Shown here in pieces: positions 8,682 to 17,394 of a stretch of 64,000 nucleotides of DNA. Source of the stretch: Gammaproteobacteria bacterium (lineage in GTDB: Bacteria > Pseudomonadota > Gammaproteobacteria > Pseudomonadales > Pseudohongiellaceae); NCBI GenBank assembly GCA_009692305.1, contig SHZK01000003.1, positions 62,001 to 126,000 of the forward strand, read 5' to 3'. The stretch's first letter is position 1. The number at the start of each line of letters is the position of its first letter. The position numbers were made by a program, and so were the translations under genes. Below the pieces are notes generated by a model. The model worked only from the letters and a program-made list of their open reading frames with translations, made no database searches and was not told the DNA's origin.

Positions 8682-9482
8682 ATGAGTGCACTGATTCTGG
8701 AAGGTGGGTACACGATACGCTTGGGCGTGTTTCTGCTGGTGTTGGCAATGCTGACACTGTTGGAGTGGCGTCTGCCGCGCCGGGTGCCCCACTATTCAAA
8801 ACCGCAGCGCTGGATCACGAATTTTGGCATCAGTTTTCTGAACACGGCAGTGGTGCGCTTGGTATTGCCCATTGCCGGAGTAGGTGCAGCCCTGTGGGCA
8901 GCAGAGCATGGCTGGGGATTGTTTAATGTGCTGGCAGCACCGGCCTGGCTCAGCATACCGCTGTTTCTGTTGCTGTTTGATCTCGGCATTTACTTCCAAC
9001 ACCGCTTGTTCCATTGGGTGCCGGTGCTGTGGCGTCTGCATCGCATGCATCACACGGATCCGGATTACGATGTGTCTACCGGTAACCGCTTTCATCCGCT
9101 CTCCATTCTGATTTCCGCATGGATCAAGCTGACGTTGACCGTTGCCCTCGGCCCACCGGCCGTGGCAGTGCTGCTCGCCGAGGTAATCCTCAATGCCACT
9201 TCCATGTTCAATCACAGCAATGTGCGCCTCGCACCCGGATTGGATCGTAGATTGCGTTGGATCATGGTGACCCCGGACATGCACCGGGTGCATCACTCGG
9301 TAGAGATCGACGAGCACAATCGCAATTTTGGCTTCAATTTCCCCTGGTGGGACCGGTTATTCGGCACTTATCGTGAGCAACCACGCCGGGGCCATGAGGT
9401 GATGGATATCGGGATCGAGGGATTTCAAGACGTTCGTTCCATGCGCTTGTTGCCACTCCTGGCACAACCCCTGAAGTCCTGA
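8682..9482 (+). CDS. sterol desaturase / fatty acid hydroxylase family membrane protein
   Basis: Integral-membrane di-iron oxygenase of the fatty acid hydroxylase superfamily (PF04116), 266 residues. The histidine cluster is complete: H107-x3-H111 (HRLFH), H120-x2-HH (HRMHH), His178 in FNHSN and H201-x2-HH (HRVHH). Four or so hydrophobic segments (about 12-28, 50-72, 88-108 and 145-172) surround it. Bacterial members hydroxylate or desaturate lipids, sterol-like compounds or carotenoids, and this sequence does not reveal which. The ATG at 8682 is used. The gene is convergent with the TonB receptor gene downstream, and partial repeat copy C lies just upstream. Confidence 0.88.
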   Translation: MSALILEGGYTIRLGVFLLVLAMLTLLEWRLPRRVPHYSKPQRWITNFGISFLNTAVVRLVLPIAGVGAALWAAEHGWGLFNVLAAPAWLSIPLFLLLFDLGIYFQHRLFHWVPVLWRLHRMHHTDPDYDVSTGNRFHPLSILISAWIKLTLTVALGPPAVAVLLAEVILNATSMFNHSNVRLAPGLDRRLRWIMVTPDMHRVHHSVEIDEHNRNFGFNFPWWDRLFGTYREQPRRGHEVMDIGIEGFQDVRSMRLLPLLAQPLKS

Positions 9483-9552
9483 TTACTTCGCCTCAGGACC
9501 GGGTAGAGCCATCCAGGGTGTCCTGGTTGCAGTCGGCTGGGCCAGCGCGATT

Positions 9553-11589
9553 TCAGAATTTGTAGCTGATACCCACGCGCAGGGTTTGCGGTTCGGTGGC
9601 GCGGCTCATGCGACAGTTGACGGTGTCGCAGTCAATATCATCGGCGGCGGTTCCGGGCGGATCGAGACCGGGAGCGACGGCGCCGTAGTAATACACGATG
9701 TCCTTATTGTCGTTGTCCATCAGGTTGATGACCTCGGCGTAGAACGTCATGCTGTTCCAGTGGTAGGCACCGCGCAGGCTCAGAGTAGTCAGGCTGTTTG
9801 CCCGCTGCGTATTATCCGCAGTCATCGCGTATGGACCGAGGTAGCGCGCGCGAAAACTCGCCTCCCAGTTGTCCCGCACCGCCGCAATACCCAATTGCGC
9901 GGATTCCTCAACAGCTCCCTCGACATGGGTGCCCTCCAGATTTTCGGTGTAACGGGCATCGCTCTGCGTATATACCGCGTCTATTCCCACGCCTTCGAGT
10001 GCTTGCCAGAATGCCGTCAGTTCATAGCCTTCCCGTTCTGAGCCGCCCTTCGGTTCCACCGAATTGGAGTCGCCGACAAAGATCAGCTCGCTGTCCTGGT
10101 CCAGCCACCAGTAGCTGGCAGTTAATTTGAGATCGCCGACCGATGTGCGCAAGCCGAATTCATGACCCTCGCCCTCGGACAATCCCGGAACCGGGTCGAT
10201 TGTGTTCACTACGCCACGGGCATCATTGGAGTGAAAGCCCTGGCCCCAGTTACCGTACAATTCCAGGCGTTCATGCAACAGGTAGGCGACGCCAATTTTC
10301 GGCGATACCTTTGAATCAGTGGCGTCGCCGCCGAAGCTGTTCGCATTCAGCGCTTGCACCTCGAAATTGTAGTGATCGCCACGCAGCCCGGCATTAATGC
10401 GCAGGAATTCCGTCGGCGTCCAGCGCGCCTCACCATAGATGCCCAGTGAGGCTTCCTTGATCTCGTTGTCGCTGATGTTGGCAACGAATTGCCCCAACAA
10501 ATGCTCGTCCACCCCGACATCAGTGACAGAATCATAGCGCGTCTCCGTGCCAATAATGAATTGCAGGTCGCCGCTGTCATACAGTGTCTTGTCGGCGCGA
10601 CCGCCTACAGTCGAGCGCCGGTCGAATTGGTTGATCTGGAAGTCGTAGGTTGGATTGGATTCCATGGACCAGTCGTAATATTGCCCGTAGCCAGAGGCCT
10701 GCCAGTCAGAACCGGTCAGCTGTGTCGTGGCGATCCAGCGCAGGGTATTGCCACCGGCGCTCTCATCCAGCGCGCAGAATTCATTACGGCATATCGCTGT
10801 ACCTATGGCCCGTTCAGGAATCTGCTCGGTGGGATGCCAGTCGCCATCGTAGGCGGACAATGTGAAACTGGCGTTGCCGAAACTTGTATCTTGCGTGTAT
10901 TTACCCCAAGCAGAGACATGCCTGAGTCCTTCCGCGTTCTGCCAGGGACCGTCGTAGGATTTCACTTCGCCGATCAGGGTGAGCACGCCGGCACCGAGAT
11001 CCTGGCTCACACCGGTGGCGACGCGCTGCCAGTCATATTCGCCGAGTTCCGCCGAGACGAAGGAGCGCTCCAGCCGGTCGATGGTCTGGATGAAGGAAAC
11101 GCCAGCGAGCGAAAAGTCACCGAGGTCGGCATAGTAGGGTCCCTTGCGATAATCGATGCGCTCAACGGCTTCCGGCAGCAGCCCATTCACATCCAGATAA
11201 CCCTGCCCGTGACCATGGGAGCGCAGATTCAATGGCATGCCATCGAAATAGGTGGAGTAGTCGGTGCCATGATCCAGATTGAAACCGCGCAGGAAATACT
11301 GGTTCGCCTTGCCACTTCCGGAGTGCTGCACGGCCACCATGCCAGGCATGGATTCCAGCAACTCGGCTACTTTCAGCATGGGTCGCACCAGCAGGTCAGC
11401 CCCACCCACAGATCCCTGGCTGGCTGCTTCGGCACGACCCAGCAGCTCCGTGTTGCGGCCGAAAATCACCAGCTCCTCAATCCGCGCCGCGTCCTGAGCG
11501 CTGGCAGGGGCGATGCATCCGTAGCAGCCAGCAAGAAATATGAGAGAGAGGCGGGGGATAGAGAAAGGCGAAGAAACGGCATAATTCAT
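9553..11589 (-). CDS. TonB-dependent outer-membrane receptor
   Basis: A 678-residue TonB-dependent receptor that should import a scarce or large ligand across the outer membrane. A signal peptide (ending near PASAQDA) precedes a TonB-box-like segment, RIEELVIFG. The plug domain follows, with LLESMPGMVAVQHSGSGKANQYFLRGFNLDHGTDYSTYFDGMPLN, followed by a barrel that ends in the terminal aromatic signature GISYKF. The HGHGQGYLDVN and GPYYADLGDFS stretches are characteristic of a subgroup, but the substrate is unknown. I placed the start at 11589 (MNYAVSS) because it gives a normal signal peptide; the frame is open to 11631. No regulator or inner-membrane transporter is adjacent. Confidence 0.88.
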   Translation of the reverse strand: MNYAVSSPFSIPRLSLIFLAGCYGCIAPASAQDAARIEELVIFGRNTELLGRAEAASQGSVGGADLLVRPMLKVAELLESMPGMVAVQHSGSGKANQYFLRGFNLDHGTDYSTYFDGMPLNLRSHGHGQGYLDVNGLLPEAVERIDYRKGPYYADLGDFSLAGVSFIQTIDRLERSFVSAELGEYDWQRVATGVSQDLGAGVLTLIGEVKSYDGPWQNAEGLRHVSAWGKYTQDTSFGNASFTLSAYDGDWHPTEQIPERAIGTAICRNEFCALDESAGGNTLRWIATTQLTGSDWQASGYGQYYDWSMESNPTYDFQINQFDRRSTVGGRADKTLYDSGDLQFIIGTETRYDSVTDVGVDEHLLGQFVANISDNEIKEASLGIYGEARWTPTEFLRINAGLRGDHYNFEVQALNANSFGGDATDSKVSPKIGVAYLLHERLELYGNWGQGFHSNDARGVVNTIDPVPGLSEGEGHEFGLRTSVGDLKLTASYWWLDQDSELIFVGDSNSVEPKGGSEREGYELTAFWQALEGVGIDAVYTQSDARYTENLEGTHVEGAVEESAQLGIAAVRDNWEASFRARYLGPYAMTADNTQRANSLTTLSLRGAYHWNSMTFYAEVINLMDNDNKDIVYYYGAVAPGLDPPGTAADDIDCDTVNCRMSRATEPQTLRVGISYKF

Positions 11590-11937
11590 GATGCTACTGC
11601 TATTCCTGAAACTGAGCTTGCCGCTGTGCAAGCAAACATGTGGGGAACCGACGACGTTGTCGATGCAGCAGCTTTATAGCGGTTAACCGGTCAGGAAACA
11701 CGTAAACAGACGTTTATAACAGTAAGGGAGCTCAGCTCGGGCACGAACAGATGCCCAGGATGCGCGGATTGCGGGCATTTACCAACGAACCAGATAGGAC
11801 GCCCACAAATTTAAACCGCGTAATGCGCTTTTGACCACAGCAACCGAATCCTGCAGACTCACCACCTGCAGATGGAGACCTGCCCCTGATTCGCGGTAGT
11901 ATCTAGACCAGATTGTATTCTAGGGGAAATAACAATA
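11590..11937. other. divergent intergenic region with partial repeat copy D
   Basis: This 348-base spacer separates the TonB receptor gene (minus) from the trypsin-like protease gene (plus). It contains a 44-base fragment of the palindromic repeat (11797-11840). I see no gene or confident promoter. Confidence 0.5.
11797..11840 (+). repeat. palindromic intergenic repeat, partial copy D
   Basis: Matches the first half of the 97-bp element: GGACGCCCACAAATTT, AAACCGCGTAATGCGC, then TTTTGACCACAG. The second half has been replaced by unrelated sequence. Confidence 0.7.
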
Positions 11938-13122
11938 ATGCGCGCATCTATTCATCAAGCAGGCACAGTGACTGCACTACTTGGCTTTTTAGTTCTAGGC
12001 AGTCCAACGCTGGGTCAGGACACGGCCTTACCGGCAAGTTACGGGGTAGCAGAGCTACAAGGGAATTTCACTCCCGATCCCCATGTCCGTTCCATTAAGG
12101 CCGGCGGCGATATCGATGCTGCTTCGATTGGGGAAAATTGTATCGGTTATATCAGCAATTCTCCCGATTACGAATTGAACTACGCTGAAGCCACCGGCTT
12201 CAACCTCAGTTTTTTTGTTATTGGCGGCGTCGATACCACCCTGGTGGTAAACGATCCCAATGGAGCCTGGCATTGCAACGACGATTTCAACGGCAACAGT
12301 GGTGCGAATCCCGGTCTGGTTTTTACCGCGCCTGTGGTCGGTAACTACGACATCTGGGTGGGCACTTATGGTCAGGGGGAAATTGGATCTGAAGTAGAAC
12401 TGCAAATCACCGAATTGGCATCGCCTTGGGAGACTACTTCGGCGCCTGAACTACCACAGCCTTCTGCTCCGGTGAACGAGGGACCTCCCGAACTGGTATC
12501 CTCGGGTACTGGATTCATTGTCAGTCGTGCCGGACACATCCTGACCAATCACCATGTAATAGAAGGTTGCAGAAGACTGACCTTCCAGATTCGCGGCGAA
12601 CTGGCAGTCGAAACCAGTTTATTGGCCAGCAACGCAAGCACCGATCTCGCCTTGCTTAAAACCGATTTGAATCGGGATCCCGCGGTATTTCGCGGGGCCG
12701 CCAGAGTGCGTCTCGGTGATGAGGTGGTAGTTTATGGATTTCCACTGCTCGGTGATTTGTCCTCCCAGGGCAATCTGACCAATGGCATTGTCAGTGCACT
12801 CAGCGGCCTTAATGATGACTTGAGTCGTTTGCAAATGACTGCACAAATTCAACCGGGCAATAGCGGCGGCCCGGTGATGAATCGGTCCGGGCACATTGTT
12901 GCTGTGGTAGTCGAGACGGCAAATGATGAATATTTCCGCGACCAAAGGGGTGCCGTGATCCAGAATTTGAATTTTGGAATTCAAGACTCGCTGGCGCGTG
13001 CCTTTCTCGATACCAATAACGTGAGTTACGAAACCGCTGCGACAGAGGGCCAGACTCTGGCGGTCGTGGATATTGCAGAAATGGCGCAGGGATTCACCGG
13101 CACTATCCTGTGTTATCAATAA
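11938..13122 (+). CDS. exported trypsin-like serine protease with an N-terminal PPC-like domain
   Basis: A 394-residue secreted or periplasmic protease. A signal peptide ends near Gln27. Residues about 45-158 form a beta-rich domain resembling bacterial pre-peptidase C-terminal domains (VDTTLVVNDPNGAWHCNDDFNG, then GNYDIWVGTYGQGE). After a Pro-rich linker (165-185) comes a trypsin-2 (HtrA-type) domain with an intact triad: His206 in LTNHHVIEG, Asp236 in STDLALLKTD and Ser309 in PGNSGGPV. There is no PDZ domain, so it is not a classical DegP/DegS. A PPC-like domain placed before the catalytic domain is the reverse of its usual position. The start ATG at 11938 follows a purine-rich GGGGAAATAA stretch. 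The target is unknown. Confidence 0.85.
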   Translation: MRASIHQAGTVTALLGFLVLGSPTLGQDTALPASYGVAELQGNFTPDPHVRSIKAGGDIDAASIGENCIGYISNSPDYELNYAEATGFNLSFFVIGGVDTTLVVNDPNGAWHCNDDFNGNSGANPGLVFTAPVVGNYDIWVGTYGQGEIGSEVELQITELASPWETTSAPELPQPSAPVNEGPPELVSSGTGFIVSRAGHILTNHHVIEGCRRLTFQIRGELAVETSLLASNASTDLALLKTDLNRDPAVFRGAARVRLGDEVVVYGFPLLGDLSSQGNLTNGIVSALSGLNDDLSRLQMTAQIQPGNSGGPVMNRSGHIVAVVVETANDEYFRDQRGAVIQNLNFGIQDSLARAFLDTNNVSYETAATEGQTLAVVDIAEMAQGFTGTILCYQ

Positions 13123-13308
13123 TCCGCAACTGTGCGTTGGCGACACTGGGAGACGGGAATCCCTAACTTGAGGGTTTTCATTGCAATAAGGTGTGTTATC
13201 TCCAAGCTTGCGCGCTTATGCAGGCTAACAGACGTGACATGCCACGCCGGTCCTTTGTCACCAGACCTTTGTTAAGTTCTGGCTCGCGCAGGATATTGCA
13301 AAGTGGTT

Positions 13309-14517
13309 TTATTCCTGCAACAGCTCCGCGTCATAACCCCGCTCGCGCAGTTTGGCGAGAATCTCCAGATTCTGGGTGGCGTCCCGGGTTTCTACTGTCA
13401 GATATAAATCGGCGCGCTTGATCGGCACGCTGGCAAACATGCGCTGGTGGGAGACATCGAGGATGTTGCCGCCGAACTCGCCGATCGTTGCCGCCACCCC
13501 CGACAGGCTGCCGGGTGAGTCATCAATCTCGATCAGGAAGCGCACGATGCGACCCTTGCGCACCAGTTGCCGCATTAATACTGAGGCCAGAATTCACGCA
13601 TCGATATTCGCCCCGGAGATAATCAGCGCAGTCTTCTGCCCGGCAAACAACGCGGCGTTGGACATCACTGCGGCGAGTGATGCTGCGCCGGCGCCTTCGG
13701 TCACTGTTTTCTCAATGCTCAAATAAAGATTGATCGCTTCCTCAATGCTGTCTTCTTTCACGATCAAAATATCATCGACGAGGCGCTGGATTACTTCCAG
13801 GGTCAATTCTCCTGGTTGTTTTACGGCGATACCTTCGGCGATGGTGGAACCACCGCTCTGCTGGGCATGGCCATGCAGTGCGCCATGCACGCTGGAATAG
13901 GCATCAACTTCCACACCGACAATCCGAATCTGCGGCCGCAATGCCTTGGCTGCCGTGGCAACGCCTGCAATCAGGCCGCCGCCACCAACTGGTACCACGA
14001 TCGTGTCCAACTCTGGTTGCACGGCCAGCATCTCCAGCGCCATCGTGCCCTGGCCTGCCATGATGTCCAGATCGTTGTAGGGATGCACGAACACGAGGTT
14101 CTCGGCGTTGGCAATTTCGCGGGCATGGCTGGCCGCCTCATCCAGATTTTTGCCCTTAAGAACTACGCGCGCGCCAAAATTTTTCGTGTCTTCCACTTTG
14201 ACGTTCGGCGTATTCCTGGGCATTACGATGGTGGCTGGCATGGACAGACGCTGTGCATGGTATGCTACCGCTTTCGCATGATTGCCAGCCGACATGGCTA
14301 TCACACCCTGGGTGCATCCCTGTTCCTGCAACAACAACAGCTTGTTCAGCGCACCGCGATCCTTGAACGATGCGGTAAACTGAAAATTTTCAAATTTGAG
14401 AAATAGTTCGGTGCCGGCAATGCCAGACAGGGTTACAGATTTTTCGAAGCGTGTATTTATGGTCGAAGATGCAATGCGCTTAGCTGCATCCTAGATGTGT
14501 TGCAAGCTTAATGTCAT
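13309..14517 (-). pseudogene. threonine ammonia-lyase with two in-frame stop codons
   Basis: Threonine dehydratase (biosynthetic or catabolic IlvA/TdcB type with one ACT domain), about 402 codons, which would deaminate threonine to 2-oxobutyrate. The frame starts MTLSLQHI, hits TAG at 14491-14493, then continues DAAKRIASSTINTRFEKSV with the PLP-lysine motif TASFKDRGA, the phosphate-binding VGGGGLIAG, and IISGANIDA. A TGA at 13594-13596 replaces the conserved Arg of GANID-x-R-ILASVLMR. The frame then runs through an intact ACT domain (VRFLIEIDDSPGSL, to ELLQE). Both stops are one C-to-T change from CAG and CGA. The rest of the gene is uncorrupted, which points to recent inactivation or base errors. 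Internal starts could still yield a catalytic-domain fragment and a free ACT domain. Confidence 0.85.
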
Positions 14518-14645
14518 GGGTAGAAAGTTATCTATGGCGAATTCTGTGGCAGATGCGCACGCAGCCACAGAATAAGAGCTATTGAACTCCGAGTAAAGCT
14601 GGCCGTCAGTTGCAGCGATACTGCTGCCGGCCTCAATATTGAACA

Positions 14646-17315
14646 ATGCAATTGCAGGGAATTCACGTGGCCAACAAAAACTTGCCCCAAGCCATCATCC
14701 GCGAACTCAGCGTTGCCGGCGCTACCTTCCATTATTACAGCCTCGCTGCACTTGCAGAACAGGGACACCCCGGCATTCACACATTACCAGCGTCCATCAA
14801 GGTGTTGCTGGAGAATCAACTACGTCATATGGATCACCAGATAATTGATGCGTCGCATGTTGATGCGTTAATCAATTGGACCGGGACGCAGTACCAGAAT
14901 CGGGAAATCATGTTCATGCCGGTGCGCGTGTTGATGCAGGATTTTACTGGCGTGCCCGCGGTTGTCGACCTGGCTGCGATGCGTGATGCGGTGACTGCCA
15001 TGGGCGGCGACCCAAGTGTGATCAATCCGGTGAATCCAGTTGATCTCGTCATCGATCATTCGGTAATGGTCGATCGCTTTGCAGACGATGCCGCCTATCC
15101 AGAAAACGTGCGCATTGAAATGGAGCGCAATCGCGAGCGTTATCAGTTCCTGCGCTGGGGACAGAAAGCCTTCAATAATTTTCGGGTAGTGCCACCGGGC
15201 ACCGGTATCTGCCACCAGGTTAATCTGGAATATCTGGCACGTACTGTCTGGAGCGATGAGAGAGAGGGCAAACACTTCGCCTTTCCTGACACGGTCGTCG
15301 GTACCGACAGTCACACTACCATGATCAATGGTCTCGCCGTGCTCGGCTGGGGTGTTGGCGGCATCGAGGCGGAAGCCGCCATGCTGGGTCAACCCATTTC
15401 CATGAACATTCCAGAAGTGGTTGGCTTCAAGGTCACTGGCAAACTGCAAGAGGGCATTACTGCTACTGATCTGGTGTTGACGGTAGCAGAGATGTTGCGC
15501 AAGCACGGCGTGGTCAGCAAATTCGTCGAGTTTTACGGCTCCGGTCTGCAACACCTGACACTGGCGGATCGCGCGACGATCGCCAACATGGCGCCGGAGT
15601 ATGGTGCCACCAGTTGTTATTTTTCAGTCGATGATAAAACCCTGGACTACTTGCGACTGACCGGGCGCGATGCAACTAACGTGGCATTGGTGGAAGCGTA
15701 TAGCAAAGCGCAAGGTTTATGGCGCCGCGACGATGATGCGGTGATTTACAGCAGCACGCTGGAATTGCAACTGGATGCCGTGGTGCCGTGTCTGGCTGGA
15801 CCGAAACGACCGCAGGATCGCGTGGCCTTGCCCGGATTGAAGCAGGCCTTGCAGCAACAAACGGGAGGCTCCAGTGTGAAGCAGGCCAAGGTCGCCGGGT
15901 CGGATGTCACACTTAAGGATGGTGATGTGGTTATCGCCGCCATTACTTCCTGCACCAATACCTCAAATCCTGCTGTGATGATGGCCGCTGGTCTGGTCGC
16001 GCAGAAGGCGCTGGCAAAGGGTTTGCAACGCAAGCCCTGGGTCAAATCCTCGCTCGCGCCCGGCTCCAGGGTAGTAACGACCTATCTGGAAAAAGCCGGT
16101 CTGCAACAACATCTCGATGCGCTTGGCTTTAATCTCGTTGGTTACGGTTGCACCACCTGCATCGGCAATTCCGGCCCGCTGGCGCCAGCGATCGAAGACG
16201 CCATCGACAGCGGCCAGCTGACCGTAAGCTCGGTGTTATCCGGCAACCGTAACTTCGAAGGTCGCATTCATCCGAAGGTGCGGGCGAATTGGCTCGCCTC
16301 GCCACCACTGGTAGTCGCCTTTGCGCTGGCGGGCACCACCAATATTGATCTCACCACTGAGCCGCTCGGCAACGACAAGCACGGCAAGGCAGTGTATCTG
16401 CAGGACATCTGGCCTTCCTCCGAGGAAATAGCCGCCGCTGTGCGACTGGTGGAAAACCAGATGTTCAGTACCGCTTACGCCGACGTATTCAAGGGTGATG
16501 CAGAATGGAATAGTCTGCCGACTGGTTCGGGCAAGACCTATGCATGGGATGCCGAGTCGACCTATATCCAGCAGCCGCCTTTCTGTGAACTGGAAGTAGC
16601 AGCAACCGACGTCGAGTCCGCGCGCATTCTGATGATACTGGGTGACTCGGTAACTACCGACCATATATCGCCAGCAGGTTCGATTGCCGAGAACAGCCCT
16701 GCGGGCAAATACCTGCTGCAACACAAGATCGCCAAGGGTGATTTTAATTCCTATGGCTCACGCCGCGGCAATCATGAAGTCATGCTGCGCGGCACCTTCG
16801 CCAACGTACGTATTCGCAATGAAATGCTGGCGGGAATTGAAGGTGGTTACACGCACATCGCGCCAGACATGGCCGCGGTCAGTGTCTACGATGCGGCGCT
16901 AAGCTGTCAAAAAACCGGCACTCCCTTAGTGGTGTTTGCCGGCAAGGAATACGGTACTGGCTCCAGTCGCGATTGGGCGGCAAAAGGGACTGCGTTATTG
17001 GGAGTGCGCGCCGTAATAGCCGAGAGTTTCGAGCGCATCCATCGTTCCAATCTGGCGGGCATGGGAGTGCTGCCGTTGCAGTTCCCGCAAGGCATTACCC
17101 GCAAGACCTTGCGGCTTGATGGCAGCGAGAGCATTAATTTGCGCGGACTGAAAGCCATTGCTGCCGGCATGACGGTGCGAATGGAGATAACCGATACTGG
17201 CGGCAACAGCCGATCCTGCGACCTGATCTGCCGACTGGATACGGCTCTGGAAGTAGCTTATTTTACCAACGGCGGCATCATGCCTTACGTGGTCAGGCAG
17301 CTGACTGCAAAATAA
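14646..17315 (+). CDS. acnA: aconitate hydratase A
   Basis: AcnA-type aconitase (889 residues), which interconverts citrate and isocitrate in the TCA cycle through a [4Fe-4S] cluster. The cluster cysteines are visible in ITSCTNTSNP and in YGCTTCIGNSG. Other family marks are VVGTDSHTTMINGL, the swivel-domain stretch LGDSVTTDHISPAG, SRRGNHEVMLRGTFAN, and the Arg loop GTGSSRDWAAKG. The start at 14646 gives MQLQGIHVANKNLPQ, and the normal N-terminal KVLLENQLRH follows. fumC follows 79 bases downstream on the same strand, so two TCA-cycle enzymes lie together. Confidence 0.97.
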   Translation: MQLQGIHVANKNLPQAIIRELSVAGATFHYYSLAALAEQGHPGIHTLPASIKVLLENQLRHMDHQIIDASHVDALINWTGTQYQNREIMFMPVRVLMQDFTGVPAVVDLAAMRDAVTAMGGDPSVINPVNPVDLVIDHSVMVDRFADDAAYPENVRIEMERNRERYQFLRWGQKAFNNFRVVPPGTGICHQVNLEYLARTVWSDEREGKHFAFPDTVVGTDSHTTMINGLAVLGWGVGGIEAEAAMLGQPISMNIPEVVGFKVTGKLQEGITATDLVLTVAEMLRKHGVVSKFVEFYGSGLQHLTLADRATIANMAPEYGATSCYFSVDDKTLDYLRLTGRDATNVALVEAYSKAQGLWRRDDDAVIYSSTLELQLDAVVPCLAGPKRPQDRVALPGLKQALQQQTGGSSVKQAKVAGSDVTLKDGDVVIAAITSCTNTSNPAVMMAAGLVAQKALAKGLQRKPWVKSSLAPGSRVVTTYLEKAGLQQHLDALGFNLVGYGCTTCIGNSGPLAPAIEDAIDSGQLTVSSVLSGNRNFEGRIHPKVRANWLASPPLVVAFALAGTTNIDLTTEPLGNDKHGKAVYLQDIWPSSEEIAAAVRLVENQMFSTAYADVFKGDAEWNSLPTGSGKTYAWDAESTYIQQPPFCELEVAATDVESARILMILGDSVTTDHISPAGSIAENSPAGKYLLQHKIAKGDFNSYGSRRGNHEVMLRGTFANVRIRNEMLAGIEGGYTHIAPDMAAVSVYDAALSCQKTGTPLVVFAGKEYGTGSSRDWAAKGTALLGVRAVIAESFERIHRSNLAGMGVLPLQFPQGITRKTLRLDGSESINLRGLKAIAAGMTVRMEITDTGGNSRSCDLICRLDTALEVAYFTNGGIMPYVVRQLTAK

Positions 17316-17394
17316 CCCATATAGATTGTGATGCAATTCAGCTCGAACGCGTATTCAAACGCTTTTTTTAAGCCCCCGCACCTGGACTACAGTC

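Noticed and set aside
2-14517. Stop-codon reassignment or programmed readthrough to explain the three in-frame stops
   Set aside because: TAG, TGA and TAA all end intact genes here (fumC with TAG, ovoA with TGA, acnA with TAA), so recoding is not general. No SECIS or slippery structure is evident.
17350-17371. GCGT/ACGC stem followed by T run between acnA and fumC
   Set aside because: A four-base-pair stem is too weak to call a terminator.
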